Origin: a bacterium
GTDB taxonomy: Bacteria; Planctomycetota; UBA1135; UBA2386
Assembly (NCBI GenBank): GCA_030432695.1
Contig: JAUILN010000003.1
Location: forward strand, 186,001 to 250,000
Direction: 5' to 3'
Length of the DNA: 64,000 nt
Positions 18,659 to 27,332 of the stretch are shown here, one piece after another. How positions within the stretch are numbered: the stretch's first letter is position 1; each line of letters opens with the position of its first letter. A model generated the notes under the pieces. That model was given only the letters and a program-made list of their open reading frames with translations. It did not search any database and was not told the origin of the DNA. The position numbers and the translations under genes were made by a program.

Positions 18659-20148
18659 CAGAGGTCCTCCGGGGTGGGCGCGGAGGTTTCGGTGGAGTCC
18701 AGGTCGTCCGGCGGAGCGGTCTCGAAGCCGCCGCCCAGGGCCAGCAGCAGGTCGATGCGCGCGTCGAGGCGGGCTCGGCGCGCGGTGAGGAACTCGGTCT
18801 CGGAGGTCAGCGCGCGGCGCTGTGCGTCGAGCAGGGCGGTCACGTCGATCAGGCCGCGGGAGTAGCGGTCGCCGGCGACACCCTGGGCGGCGCGGGCCTC
18901 TTCGGCGGCGGCGCCCAGGCGGTCGACCTCCTCGGCGAGGAGTCGCTCGGCGGCGAGCGCCTGCTCGACCTCGCGGAAGGCCTGCAGCACGGTCTGGGCC
19001 CAGGTGGCCAGGGCCTCGCGGCGCTGCGCGTCGCGCAGGTCGACGTTGGCGCGCAGTCGACCGCCCTGGAAGATCGGAGCCAACAGGCCGGCGCCGATCG
19101 ACCAGACCCGGAAGTCGAGGTCAGCCAGGTCGCCGAGGTCGTTGCTCGAGGTGCCGCCCGAGCCGGTCAGCGTGAGCTGCGGCCACAGCGACGCGCGGGC
19201 CTCGCCGAGGCGCGCATCGGCGGCGGCGAGGCGGCGGTCGGCGGCGACGATGTCGGGGCGGCGCTCCAGCAGCGTCGAGGGCAGGCCCGGCGGAATGGGT
19301 GGGGGTATCGCGGGCAGGGCGGCGTCGGGCGCGAACGCGGCCTCCGGGTAGCGGCCGAGCAGGATCTCCAGCTCACGCGTGGCGGCGTCGAGCTGGCGAC
19401 GGCGCCGTTCGACCAGTGCCTCGGCGGAGCGGCGGTCGGCGCGGGCCAGGCGCAGATCGAACGCCGGGCGCACGCCGGTGCGGAAGCGTTCGTCGACCTG
19501 GGTCTCGGTGCGGCGGAAGGTCTCGGCGGTCTCCTCGGCGAGGCGGAGCTGCTGGCCGGTCTCGACCAGTTGCAGGAACGCCTTGGCGCTGCGCGCGGCC
19601 AGCGACAGGCGGGCGCCGCGCAGGTCGGCGGCCGCCGCGGCGAGGTCTTCCTCGGCGGCGAGCTGGCCGGCGCGGATCCGGCCCCAGAGGTCGATCTCCC
19701 AGGAGAGGTCGAGGCTGAGGTTGTACTGGTTGTAGGTGTTGCTCAGCACGCCGCCGCCGCCGCCGGGGATCGGCAGGCCGATGAAGTTCACCCGCGTGCG
19801 TTGGCCGTTGGCCCCCGCACCGAGCTGCGGCCAGAGGTCGGCCCCGGCGATGTCGGCGCGCGAGACCGCGGCTTCGAGGCGGGCAGCCGCGGCCTGGATG
19901 TCGCGGTTGTGGATCAGGGCTTCTTCGACGGTCTCGGCGAGGCGAGGCGTGTCGAAGCGGCGCCACCACAAGGTCGTCGGATCGTCCGCGGGCTCGGGGG
20001 ACTCGTCGGATGCCGTGCCGGTCCGGTCCTCGGCGAAGGCGTCGGGCACGTCGAGACCCGGGTCGCGCGGCGTCGGATCGACCGGCGTGGCGCAGGATGC
20101 GGCCAGCGCGGTGAACAGCAGGAGGGCGGGGCGGGTTCGGGTCGTCAT
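18658..20148 (-). CDS. Outer-membrane efflux lipoprotein (TolC/OprM-like)
   Basis: This is a 496-residue protein. The ATG at 20148 was chosen because it begins a lipoprotein-type signal, LLFTALAASC, with the candidate lipidated Cys at residue 19; it also overlaps the tetR stop by 4 bases. The body has two OEP repeats: WWRRFDTPRLAETVEEALIH with NRDIQAAAARLEAA in the first half, and RRPDIVAADRRLAAADARLG with EARASLWPQLTLTG in the second. This is the NodT/OprM pattern of trimeric outer-membrane channels. It should complete the tripartite pump encoded downstream. The C-terminus is Asp/Thr-rich and disordered-looking. Confidence 0.93.
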   Translation of the reverse strand: MTTRTRPALLLFTALAASCATPVDPTPRDPGLDVPDAFAEDRTGTASDESPEPADDPTTLWWRRFDTPRLAETVEEALIHNRDIQAAAARLEAAVSRADIAGADLWPQLGAGANGQRTRVNFIGLPIPGGGGGVLSNTYNQYNLSLDLSWEIDLWGRIRAGQLAAEEDLAAAAADLRGARLSLAARSAKAFLQLVETGQQLRLAEETAETFRRTETQVDERFRTGVRPAFDLRLARADRRSAEALVERRRRQLDAATRELEILLGRYPEAAFAPDAALPAIPPPIPPGLPSTLLERRPDIVAADRRLAAADARLGEARASLWPQLTLTGSGGTSSNDLGDLADLDFRVWSIGAGLLAPIFQGGRLRANVDLRDAQRREALATWAQTVLQAFREVEQALAAERLLAEEVDRLGAAAEEARAAQGVAGDRYSRGLIDVTALLDAQRRALTSETEFLTARRARLDARIDLLLALGGGFETAPPDDLDSTETSAPTPEDL

Positions 20149-20819
20149 CGCGGCTCCTCGGTGGTGCCTGGGTTCGCGTCGCCGGGTGGCGCGACACCGG
20201 CACGGATGCCGGCCGCGGCGAAGGTGACGAGGCGGCGCAGCAGTTCCTCGGGCGGTGGGGTCTGCATGCGCCCTTCGCTGATCCATTCGATGTCGTCGGC
20301 GCAGGTCAACGTGTGGGCCATCGCGCCGATCAGGAAGTGCAGGTGCCACATCAGCTCGACCTGGTCCTGGCAGCCGAGGGACCGGGCGAACGCCGGCACG
20401 AAGCGGTCGCGCAGTTCGACCATCTGCTCGAAGAGCAGCTCGCGGACCTTGTCGCGGTCGGGGTCGGAGTGGATGCGGCCCAGCAGGCGCGGGAACTGGC
20501 GGGCCTGCGGGTCTTCGAGGAGGCGGAACGCGGGGCGGAGGAAGACCGCGAGGATCGCTTCCAGCTCGGGCGAGGGGCCGTCGGCGTCGGTCTGCTGGAG
20601 GGCGTCCAGCCCCGCCAGCCGCTCGGCGTTGATCGGGCCGAGCCGCCGCTCGAACACCGCCGCGATCAGGCCTTCCTTGCTGCCGAAGTGGTAGTTGACC
20701 GCGGCGAGGTTGGTGCCGGCCTCCTGGGTGACGACGCGCATCGACGCGGCCCGGAAGCCGAGTTCGGCGAACAGGCTCTCGGCGGCGTCGAGGATGCGGG
20801 ACTTGGTCGAGGGCTCCAC
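20145..20819 (-). CDS. TetR-family repressor of the RND operon
   Basis: This is a 224-residue protein. I start it at the GTG at 20819, preceded by an AGAGGG ribosome-binding site at a normal distance; the longer in-frame reading crosses the promoter region. The first 50 residues are a TetR helix-turn-helix (ILDAAESLFAELGFRAASMR, then VVTQEAGTNLAAVNYHFGSK). The C-terminal ligand/dimer domain resembles that of CecR-type regulators. It is the first gene of the operon, overlapping the outer-membrane-factor gene by 4 bases, so it is likely autoregulated and represses the pump until a ligand binds. A truncated near-identical copy of its N-terminus and promoter lies at 27333-27600. The inducing ligand is unknown. 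Confidence 0.92.
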   Translation of the reverse strand: MEPSTKSRILDAAESLFAELGFRAASMRVVTQEAGTNLAAVNYHFGSKEGLIAAVFERRLGPINAERLAGLDALQQTDADGPSPELEAILAVFLRPAFRLLEDPQARQFPRLLGRIHSDPDRDKVRELLFEQMVELRDRFVPAFARSLGCQDQVELMWHLHFLIGAMAHTLTCADDIEWISEGRMQTPPPEELLRRLVTFAAAGIRAGVAPPGDANPGTTEEPR

Positions 20820-20851
20820 GGGCGGCCCTCTATGCCGGAGCCCAACGGTAG

Positions 20852-20871
20852 TTTCAAACGGTTGTTTGGAA
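20852..20871. promoter_or_regulatory. Candidate TetR operator palindrome
   Basis: The inverted repeat CAAAC-GGTT-GTTTG (arms 20855-20859 and 20864-20868) lies about 35 bases upstream of the tetR start and about 70 bases before the divergent secreted-protein gene. It is AT-richer than its surroundings. The same palindrome recurs beside the truncated tetR copy at 27573-27586. Position and symmetry fit a TetR-dimer site; that it is bound by this repressor is inference. Confidence 0.5.
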
Positions 20872-20940
20872 TCGTGCCTGGGAGTTTCGGGGCGGTGCTC
20901 GGCGGAGCGCGCGGGGCGCGGAGTCCCAGTCCTCGGCGAG

Positions 20941-21924
20941 GTGCGCCGCCTCGTCCTCGTCGTGCTCTCACCGCCCGCCGCCCTGACGGCCCAGATCCAG
21001 GTGCGGGCCTTCGCCCACACCGACATCGTGGCGACCGCGGATTCCGTCGTGCGGGGTACCACCCCGGCCGGCACGGTGCTCGCCATGGGATCCTGGTCGA
21101 TCGGGACGCAGGCGGGAGATTCGAGCTGCCTCGCGACTGCGGGTGCGTTCCTACCGCCGCCGGAAGACGCCGAGTTCGCTGCGTTCGAGGTGATGGCTCG
21201 GGCCTTGGTCAACCGGTCCGGCTGCTCGAGCCATTCCGTGGTCTCGGTCGATGGCGCGGTCCGGTTCGAGGTCTCGAATCCCTCCGGTCCGGTCGCCGGA
21301 ACACTGCACCTCACGACCCGCAGCCTCCCGGGGACGCGCCATCCATCGGTCTCCGTGGACGTCTTCGCCGATGGTCGACTGGAGACCCAACCGGATCTGC
21401 TCGGTAGCACGTGGCCTGGCGCCCTTCGCTACCCACTCGTGCTGGACGCCACCCCGACTCCGATCGTCGTCGCGTTGGGGGGCGGGGCGAGGACGACCCT
21501 CCCGGGCATGGAGCACCTCGAGGCGGCGCTGTCGTTCGTTCCCGAGGAGCATCCTCTCGCGCGGATCGAATCGCCCTGCGGGCCCACACTCGAGTCGTAT
21601 TTCCTGATCGACCGTTACCGTGCTCGTGCCGCCGAGCGGTGGGTGCTGAATGCGGACGGTCTGTCGCCGTCCGGCAGCGCCCTTCTGGTCTTCGGAACGC
21701 GAGCTCTCGTGTTCCCGGCGCCTCCGACCAACTGTCCGCTGCTCACCGACGTGCTGGTGCCGTTGCCCCTCGTGGTGGAGCCTGACGGGACTGCGGGCCT
21801 TCGCTTCGATGTCGGGCCGTGGGCGCGGAACGCATCGATCCGGTTCCAGTGCACGTCGCTGGAGATGCCGGGTGGCGTGGCGCTCTGGCGGACGAGCGAC
21901 GCGTTCCATCTGCGGTTGCCGTGA
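20941..21924 (+). CDS. Secreted protein with window-wide C-terminal module, divergent from tetR
   Basis: This is a 327-residue reading from a GTG at 20941, chosen because it gives a signal peptide (VRRLVLVVLSPPAALTAQ, Gln at +1). No strong ribosome-binding site is seen, so the start is uncertain. The N-terminal part (GTTPAGTVLAMGSWSIGTQA) resembles the N-terminal domain of the FG-GAP protein at 24982-27204 (RSTPVGTVLPGGWSLL). The C-terminal 60 residues look like a diverged version of the shared terminal module (NCPLLTDVLVPLPLVVEPDG ... SIRFQCTSLEMPGG ... SDAFHLRLP). No enzyme motif is visible. It shares its upstream region and the palindromic site with the tetR-efflux operon, so it may be co-regulated. 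Confidence 0.65.
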   Translation: MRRLVLVVLSPPAALTAQIQVRAFAHTDIVATADSVVRGTTPAGTVLAMGSWSIGTQAGDSSCLATAGAFLPPPEDAEFAAFEVMARALVNRSGCSSHSVVSVDGAVRFEVSNPSGPVAGTLHLTTRSLPGTRHPSVSVDVFADGRLETQPDLLGSTWPGALRYPLVLDATPTPIVVALGGGARTTLPGMEHLEAALSFVPEEHPLARIESPCGPTLESYFLIDRYRARAAERWVLNADGLSPSGSALLVFGTRALVFPAPPTNCPLLTDVLVPLPLVVEPDGTAGLRFDVGPWARNASIRFQCTSLEMPGGVALWRTSDAFHLRLP

Positions 21925-21928
21925 CTCG

Positions 21929-22855
21929 CTATGGGCACCGGCGCGCGTTCGATCCGCGCTCACCGTGGTTCTCGAACGACGCGTCCCCGAACTCGGTGTG
22001 GCCGGTGATGATCCGGTCGCCGATGACCTCGAGTCCGCCGGCGAGGATCCGAGCGATGAAGAGTTTGCGCTCGCAGAACGTGATCTCCGGGCTGCACCGA
22101 CAGGACGGCCGTGCCGGGCGCATCCGAGGTCTCGGTCCGGAACGAGGCGGCGGGTCCGTTCGTTGGGAGGGGTTCCCGTGCGACTTGCAGGACCATGCCT
22201 TGCACTCCCTCGCCGTGGGGATCGACGAAGCGGATCCGTTGCTCGTGGCCCGGACGTAGCACGAACACGTGATTGGAGTCGTCGCTGCCGCAGAGTGACT
22301 GCGAATCGACCTTCTCCGAGCGCAGGCCTGGGGCGGACGCTTGCAGGTCTACCCCCACCGGGCGGGAGGAGGTCCTGCATCGACTCGCGGGTGGTCGCAA
22401 ACGTGCAGAGGACGCTGGCGATTCCAACCGGTGTCGATCGGCCGGGTTCAGTTGAAGTAGATGCGACGATTCGGGCCCTATCGACGGGGTCCCCAGCCGG
22501 GTCGACGAAGGCGAAGTGCAGCGGCTCTGGGGTCCCCACGGCGCTTCGGCGGAGGTCGCCATCCGTTGGAGGATGACTCGGGGCGACGTCGGCCGTTGGA
22601 CCGGATGCGACTTCACGAACGGCCTCTGGCTGACTCACCAGGTCGAACAGGATCCACGACAGCAATCAGGCAGTCAGGGGCATGACTGCGCCGATGGTGA
22701 GTCGCGCGGTGGTGTTGACCAGGATCAGCCCGGGGTTGAGAAGCCCACGTCGGAACTGCCCGAGCGCGGAGGAGAAGGCCATCGGACACGCTGCTTCGAC
22801 GCGGCTTCCCACCGCGAGCCAGGTCGATGCCCAGGCACCGCTGCCTCCGTGTCAC
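21929..22855 (-). pseudogene. Decayed carboxypeptidase-regulatory-like gene
   Basis: Coding-looking segments lie in different minus-strand frames in the expected order. First comes NPGLILVNTTARLTIGAVMP (around 22700), then an in-frame TGA, then LLSWILFDLVSQPEAVREVA and LHFAFVDPAGDPVDRARIVA. After a frame change near 22360 come FVLRPGHEQRIRFVDPHGEG and DAPGTAVLSVQPGDH. After a second change near 22090 comes ITFCERKLFIARILAGGLEV, ending at 21929. The D-P-x-G-x-P/V patterns match carboxypeptidase-regulatory-like repeats. The 5' end may have started at the GTG at 22855, overlapping the sigma-factor stop (GTGA). One stop and at least two frameshifts argue for a dead gene rather than sequencing error. 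The N-terminus is uncertain. Confidence 0.65.
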
Positions 22856-23076
22856 TCGTCCAGTCGAGCGCGGAGTCTTGCAAGGGCGCGCTTGATGCGA
22901 GTCCTCACGGTCTCGACCGGGACGTCGAGCCGCTTCGCGATGTGTCGGGGTGGCAGGCCCTCGTGGTAGCGCAGCAGTGCGCAGTCCCGCTCGCGTGGCT
23001 CGAGTGCCAGCACGAGATCCGCGAGTTCGCGCTGCAGCGCTACCCTCGCGACGAGGTCCTCCGTCGACTCCAGGGC
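22852..23076 (-). pseudogene. Truncated ECF sigma factor, region 4 only
   Basis: About 74 residues remain, with a recognisable sigma-70 region 4 helix-turn-helix: LADLVLALEPRERDCALLRY, then LPPRHIAKRLDVPVETVRTR, then IKRALARLRARLDE. Region 2, which binds core polymerase and the -10 element, is absent: only 131 bases separate the fragment from the stop of the upstream LamG gene, and no frame there shows it. The stop overlaps a GTG of the next (decayed) gene, preserving what was probably an operon junction. Without region 2 it cannot act as a sigma factor. Confidence 0.75.
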
Positions 23077-23207
23077 GTGCCGTCCATTCGTCCGGTGATC
23101 ACCGGCTCGGTCAGTTCGTGCCGATGGAGGTTCAGCTCGGCCGACTGACCGTGGAGACGCGCGGTGGCGAGGTGAACGCGTGGGATCCCTGGGGAACCTG
23201 AGTTCGT

Positions 23208-24362
23208 TCAGGGAGTGCCGATCCGGAGATCGAGACCGTTGGTCAATGCCAGCCCGCCGGGGATCAGCGCCGCGGCCTGTGCGAAGAGCACCGCACCGAC
23301 CAAGGCGCAATCGTCGGGAACGCCGACCGAGAACGGTACGCCTGGAACGACCGGGCCGAGCACCACCGAGGACGCGGGCGCGACCAGGACCGTCCCGAGG
23401 CCGGGAACCGGGAGGTTCGACATCGCCCCTCCGACGACCAATGCGTCGCCCACGGCATCCCGCGCGAAGCTCGAGTGGTCGACACTCGGCTCCCAGAGGC
23501 CGCCGATCACCGGTCCACCGAGGGGATCGCCGCGCAGTGCCGACGGATTGGCCGGCATCCCGGGTCGGACCTGCTGCACCGCGGGTTCGTCGACGGGGAA
23601 ACTCCGCCACACCGGATCGGCCGGGTCGACGAGCGGCTGAGCCCCGAGCTGACCGATGCGCCCGCCGACGGAATCGATAACCACCTGCCCCTGCCCTTCG
23701 TCGAGAGCCCACCGCGCCACGAGGTTCGGCGAGGTGGTGGGTGGAGTGCCCAGAGCCAGCGTGGCGAACTCGCCCGCCGACAGGCGACGGTTCCAGTAGG
23801 TCACCTCGTCGATGCGGCCGGTGAAGAAATGGTCCGGAGGCTGTGGCTGGGCGGGCCCATCGAAACCGAACATGCAGCCGATCGAGAGCACCTGGTTCAC
23901 CGACGAGACGATCGGCGGGTAGGTCGGGAAGTCGGCAGCCCGGACACCGTCGACCCACAGCGCGAAGCCCGAACCCGGCGTTCCCGACACGCCGACGTGA
24001 TGCCAGTGGTCGTCGGCGACGACCTGCCCCGAATCGAGCCAACGTGGCAGGGTGCGCGGGGCCTCTTCGTAGGCGAAGCCGAATCGGCCTGCCGAATCGA
24101 CGTAGAGCCACCAGCCGGCGACGTCGTTCCGGGAGTCCTCGCCTACCGCCACGATCGTCGCGAACCCCGAACGTTGCGTCGTCCTCATCCACGCCGCGAC
24201 CGTGAAGGTGCTGGAGACCAGGTCCGGGTCGTGGGGCACCAGCACGAAGTCGTCCTGGCCGTCGAATGCGAGCGACGTGCATCCCGGCGGAAGCTGCTGC
24301 ATCGCGGTCAGCCCGGGCAGCAGGAGGGACAGGCTGACGAGCCAGCGGAGGCATCGGAACAT
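23208..24362 (-). CDS. Secreted LamG-domain protein
   Basis: This is a 384-residue protein from the ATG at 24362, which starts a signal peptide (LVSLSLLLPGLTA, then MQQ). Residues of about 30-205 form a concanavalin A-like/LamG domain: SLAFDGQDDFVLVPHDPDLV, STFTVAAWMRTTQ, DDHWHHVGVSGTPGSGFALW and FTGRIDEVTYWNRRLSAGEF are classic strands of this fold, which usually binds glycans or proteins. The rest is beta-rich and ends like the shared terminal module (DDCALVGAVLFAQAAAL, then TNGLDLRIGTP). Likely displayed at the surface. The ligand is unknown. Confidence 0.85.
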   Translation of the reverse strand: MFRCLRWLVSLSLLLPGLTAMQQLPPGCTSLAFDGQDDFVLVPHDPDLVSSTFTVAAWMRTTQRSGFATIVAVGEDSRNDVAGWWLYVDSAGRFGFAYEEAPRTLPRWLDSGQVVADDHWHHVGVSGTPGSGFALWVDGVRAADFPTYPPIVSSVNQVLSIGCMFGFDGPAQPQPPDHFFTGRIDEVTYWNRRLSAGEFATLALGTPPTTSPNLVARWALDEGQGQVVIDSVGGRIGQLGAQPLVDPADPVWRSFPVDEPAVQQVRPGMPANPSALRGDPLGGPVIGGLWEPSVDHSSFARDAVGDALVVGGAMSNLPVPGLGTVLVAPASSVVLGPVVPGVPFSVGVPDDCALVGAVLFAQAAALIPGGLALTNGLDLRIGTP

Positions 24363-24981
24363 CGAACGCCAGTATCCGTACGACCGCCCTCCCCGAGAAC
24401 CTCGATTCGCAAGTCCGCTCGCCAGACCGTCGAGCACGCCGTCGGTGGCCGCCTGGGCGCGACCTCGGGAGTGCTGTGGGCCCACATCACCAAAGACGAT
24501 CTTTCGTCGACGAACGATGTCGTCGATGGCACCTTCCAAACAGTCCGGCAAGCAGCATCCAGTTCGGCGGCCAGGCCGCGCTCGCCGGAATCGCGACCTC
24601 TTTGACGCTCGGCGTCTCGGGCCCGCCATCGGCAGAGGACGGCTCGACAGCCGATCCGGACTGCAGCCGGCGCGCCATGGATCTGTTCATGGCCGCGAGC
24701 GACCTCCGCGTGTCGCAGCGGTGCGCGTTCGTCGTCGGGGGACGTCCTCCCAGATCGACGCCACCGACCGGCCGGGACGCTCGGCTGCGGCTGCTCGGGC
24801 GATCGGAATCGACGGTCACAGCGAATGGCGCTTCGTCAGGGCTCGGCTCAGGCGCGGGTTCTCGGACAAGCCGGGTCCTGAGCTTCGACGAGGCGGATCG
24901 AGATGCAGCTCGGAATGCCGTCAAGAATGTGACGGCCCGGCCGGTCATCTGGCGCATGCCTCGGCACACGGTGTCTGTCCG
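24363..24981. other. Long non-coding stretch without a recognisable gene
   Basis: This 619-base stretch separates two divergent secreted-protein genes. Several short frames are open on both strands but none shows a family motif, signal peptide or consistent composition. The minus-strand frame continuous with the LamG gene has a mildly protein-like piece (CLEGAIDDIVRRRKIVFGDV), so an old decayed gene is possible. It presumably also holds the two divergent promoters, which I could not pinpoint. Confidence 0.4.
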
Positions 24982-27204
24982 ATGATCAACGTTCCCGGTT
25001 TCCGTTCGTGGTGGCGCACCGATGCGCCCCCCTCACCCTCCGCTCTGACCCGAAGCGCACCGGCCGCCGGGTTCCTGGCGCTGCTGCTCGGGTCGATCGC
25101 CCCGGCGCAGACCATCCAGGCGGAGGTGGTGGCCGGAACGACGATGTCGGTCCAGGCGGAAGGGGTCTCACGGTCGACGCCGGTCGGCACAGTGCTTCCC
25201 GGTGGGTGGTCGCTCCTCGCCAACGCCCCCAACGGCGCGGTTGCCAGCGCCGGCGTGCAGAACTCCGGAAACCGGGTCGCGCTCACCGCCCTCTGCCAGG
25301 CCGGTCTGCCTGCGGGGCGCTTCGCGGTGCGGAGCGGCAGCCACTCGGTGCAGGTGCGCTTCACCTCCACCGAGCCGGTGGTCGCGAACCTCCGGGTCAA
25401 CTTCAGCGGCTCGCACGGCACCTACCCGCCGGGTTCGTTCCAGTACTCGAGCTCGGTGGGCGCTGTCGGGAGATCCTGGGGGATGTTCCGGACCGAGATC
25501 GACTCGGGGTTCTACTCGGTCGGGTACGACGAGCGGGTGCTGATCACTTCCGCGGGTCTGACCGCGACCATCTCACAGGATCTGCAGACCGACTCCGACT
25601 TCGTGTTCGTCGACGAGATGGTCGAGGTGATCGTCACGCCGCTCACGAGGACCACCGTCGTCCGCGAGCCCGTGCTGCGGGGTGTCGGCTTCGGCGAGAT
25701 CGTGGCGAACATCGGCGACTACGACGCCGACGGCCACGACGACATCGCTGTTGGCCATCCCTCTGCGGACTGGCCGACCGGGACCCCGGACTTCGGCGTC
25801 ATCAGGCTGTTCTCGGGCCGGGACATGAGCCAGCTCGAGTTTCCCTACGGCGTCTGGCCGGGATCACGCTGGGGAACGGCGATCGCGGGCGGCGACGTCG
25901 ACGACAGCGGCGACAGCGAACTGATCTTTTCGGGCGGCGGCCGGGACGGCCTGCAGCGTGGCGAACTGTACTTCCTGTCCAACAGTCTTTCGCAGGTTCG
26001 CACGGTGGTCACCGGCCAGCCCGGCGAGGAACTGGGACGCCGCCTGGCGACCGGTGTCTTCGATGCGGTGGCCGGCGCGGACGTCGTCGTCACCCGCGGC
26101 AGCGACCTCGAGGCGTTCAACATCTGGACCCGCGCCTCGCTGTGGCCGGCGCCGGTCACGATGCCGGCGCAGGTCGAGTCGATCGGCAACCTGGGAGACG
26201 TGAACGGCGACGGCTACGACGACGTGATCGTCGGCATGCCGACCTTCACGAACTCGACGGCTGCGGACCGTGGTCGGGTGGAGGTGCTGTCGGGACGCGA
26301 TGGCGGTCGGCTGTGGGTCATCGGGAACGGTCCCAATGCCAGTCGGCTCGGCCAATCCGTCGCCGGTGTCGGCGACCTGGACGGAGACGGCATCGGCGAT
26401 GCGGCGGTCGGCGTGCCGGGCGACGGCGCGAACCGACAGGGCCGCGTGAACTACTACGACGGCGCGACCGGCGCCTTCCTGAACGCCACCCTGAGCCCGA
26501 TCCGGCTCGGGCGACTCGGCACTGCAGTGGCTGCGGCGGGCGATGTCGACTTCGACGGGGTACCCGACGTGCTGGTGTCGTCGGTGCCCGAGCCGGCCGG
26601 GACCGGCCAGGTGTTCGTGCTCTCGGGTGCGAATCCCACCGTGGCGGCCGCGCTCCGCACGCGGTCCGGCGGTGCGACCTTCGGCAGCGCCCTGGCCGGT
26701 GCGATGACCAACGGCGACGCCCTGCCCGACTTCGTGGTCGGTGAGCCGGGTGACGGGAACGGTTCGGCGACGATCTTCGACTCGTCGCCGGTCGGCTCAC
26801 CACCCTGGCAGCGCACCTACGGCGCGGGTTGCCGGACGGCCGACGGGCGGCAGCCGCGCGCCGGACTCGGCGGTCGGCCGGTGGTGGGCCGGGCCATCGA
26901 CCTGAAGCTGTGGGCCGTCAGCCCCTCGAGCCTGAGCTTCCTGGCCCTCGGCACGGCCCGCGCGACGCCGTTGCCGCTCGATCCCTTCGGGTTGCGCGGC
27001 TGCCTCAGCCACGTCGACAACCTGTTGGTGCACGGCCAGATCACCGACTCCCGCGGCCGTTCCCAACTCCGCGTGACCATCCCGTCGAACGTCGGGCTGA
27101 TCGGCACGGAGTGGGCCTTCGAGTGGTTCTCCGCCACGCCGAGCGGCTCCGGATCTCCGGCGGTGACCACGAACGCGGTCATCTACCGGATCGGCGCGGA
27201 GTGA
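24982..27204 (+). CDS. Secreted FG-GAP repeat protein with seven motifs
   Basis: This is a 740-residue protein from the ATG at 24982. The long signal peptide has its hydrophobic core in GFLALLLGSIAPAQ (Gln at +1). Residues of about 44-220 form a beta-rich domain related to the protein at 20941-21924. Then come seven FG-GAP-like blades: IGDYDADGHDDIAVGHP, GGDVDDSGDSELIFSG, a degenerate blade around ATGVFDAVAGADVVV, LGDVNGDGYDDVIVGMP, VGDLDGDGIGDAAVGVP, AGDVDFDGVPDVLVSS, and a last one ending LPDFVVGEPGDG. This fits one integrin-like propeller. Residues 612-740 are the shared C-terminal module (YGAGCRTADGRQPRAG; FGLRGCLSHVD; VGLIGTEWAFEW). Its 3' end is antisense to the open continuation of the truncated tetR copy. 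Confidence 0.88.
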   Translation: MINVPGFRSWWRTDAPPSPSALTRSAPAAGFLALLLGSIAPAQTIQAEVVAGTTMSVQAEGVSRSTPVGTVLPGGWSLLANAPNGAVASAGVQNSGNRVALTALCQAGLPAGRFAVRSGSHSVQVRFTSTEPVVANLRVNFSGSHGTYPPGSFQYSSSVGAVGRSWGMFRTEIDSGFYSVGYDERVLITSAGLTATISQDLQTDSDFVFVDEMVEVIVTPLTRTTVVREPVLRGVGFGEIVANIGDYDADGHDDIAVGHPSADWPTGTPDFGVIRLFSGRDMSQLEFPYGVWPGSRWGTAIAGGDVDDSGDSELIFSGGGRDGLQRGELYFLSNSLSQVRTVVTGQPGEELGRRLATGVFDAVAGADVVVTRGSDLEAFNIWTRASLWPAPVTMPAQVESIGNLGDVNGDGYDDVIVGMPTFTNSTAADRGRVEVLSGRDGGRLWVIGNGPNASRLGQSVAGVGDLDGDGIGDAAVGVPGDGANRQGRVNYYDGATGAFLNATLSPIRLGRLGTAVAAAGDVDFDGVPDVLVSSVPEPAGTGQVFVLSGANPTVAAALRTRSGGATFGSALAGAMTNGDALPDFVVGEPGDGNGSATIFDSSPVGSPPWQRTYGAGCRTADGRQPRAGLGGRPVVGRAIDLKLWAVSPSSLSFLALGTARATPLPLDPFGLRGCLSHVDNLLVHGQITDSRGRSQLRVTIPSNVGLIGTEWAFEWFSATPSGSGSPAVTTNAVIYRIGAE

Positions 27205-27244
27205 TCCGGACCGCGGCGCCGGTTCGGCAGCAGCGCGTCGCGGG

Positions 27245-27316
27245 TCGGATGTCGAACGGCTGCACGAACACCGTGCGGCGCCAGCCCGGCTCGCGGTCGC
27301 ACTTGGTATGGAACAC
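27245..27316 (-). pseudogene. 24-codon relic of a GH43-type paralogue
   Basis: Translated on the minus strand this reads VFHTKCDREPGWRRTVFVQP then FDIR. The intact sulfatase/GH43 gene encodes VFHAKRDREPGWRRAVFVQP then FDIG at 29155-29226. Several of the nucleotide differences are silent, as expected for two genes that diverged under selection before this one was lost. No further homology could be followed on either side, so it is an isolated fragment. Confidence 0.7.
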
Positions 27317-27332
27317 GTTCGTTTCAGCCCGG

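Noticed and set aside
22852..24354. 500-codon minus-strand frame joining the sigma region 4 fragment to sequence further upstream
   Set aside because: Beyond about 23076 the frame is an Arg/Gly/Pro-rich shadow of the LamG gene in another frame, so it does not extend the sigma factor.
24363..24981. Possible hidden gene or second decayed sigma factor
   Set aside because: None of the frames shows a recognisable motif, and the weak protein-like pieces are too short to support a call.
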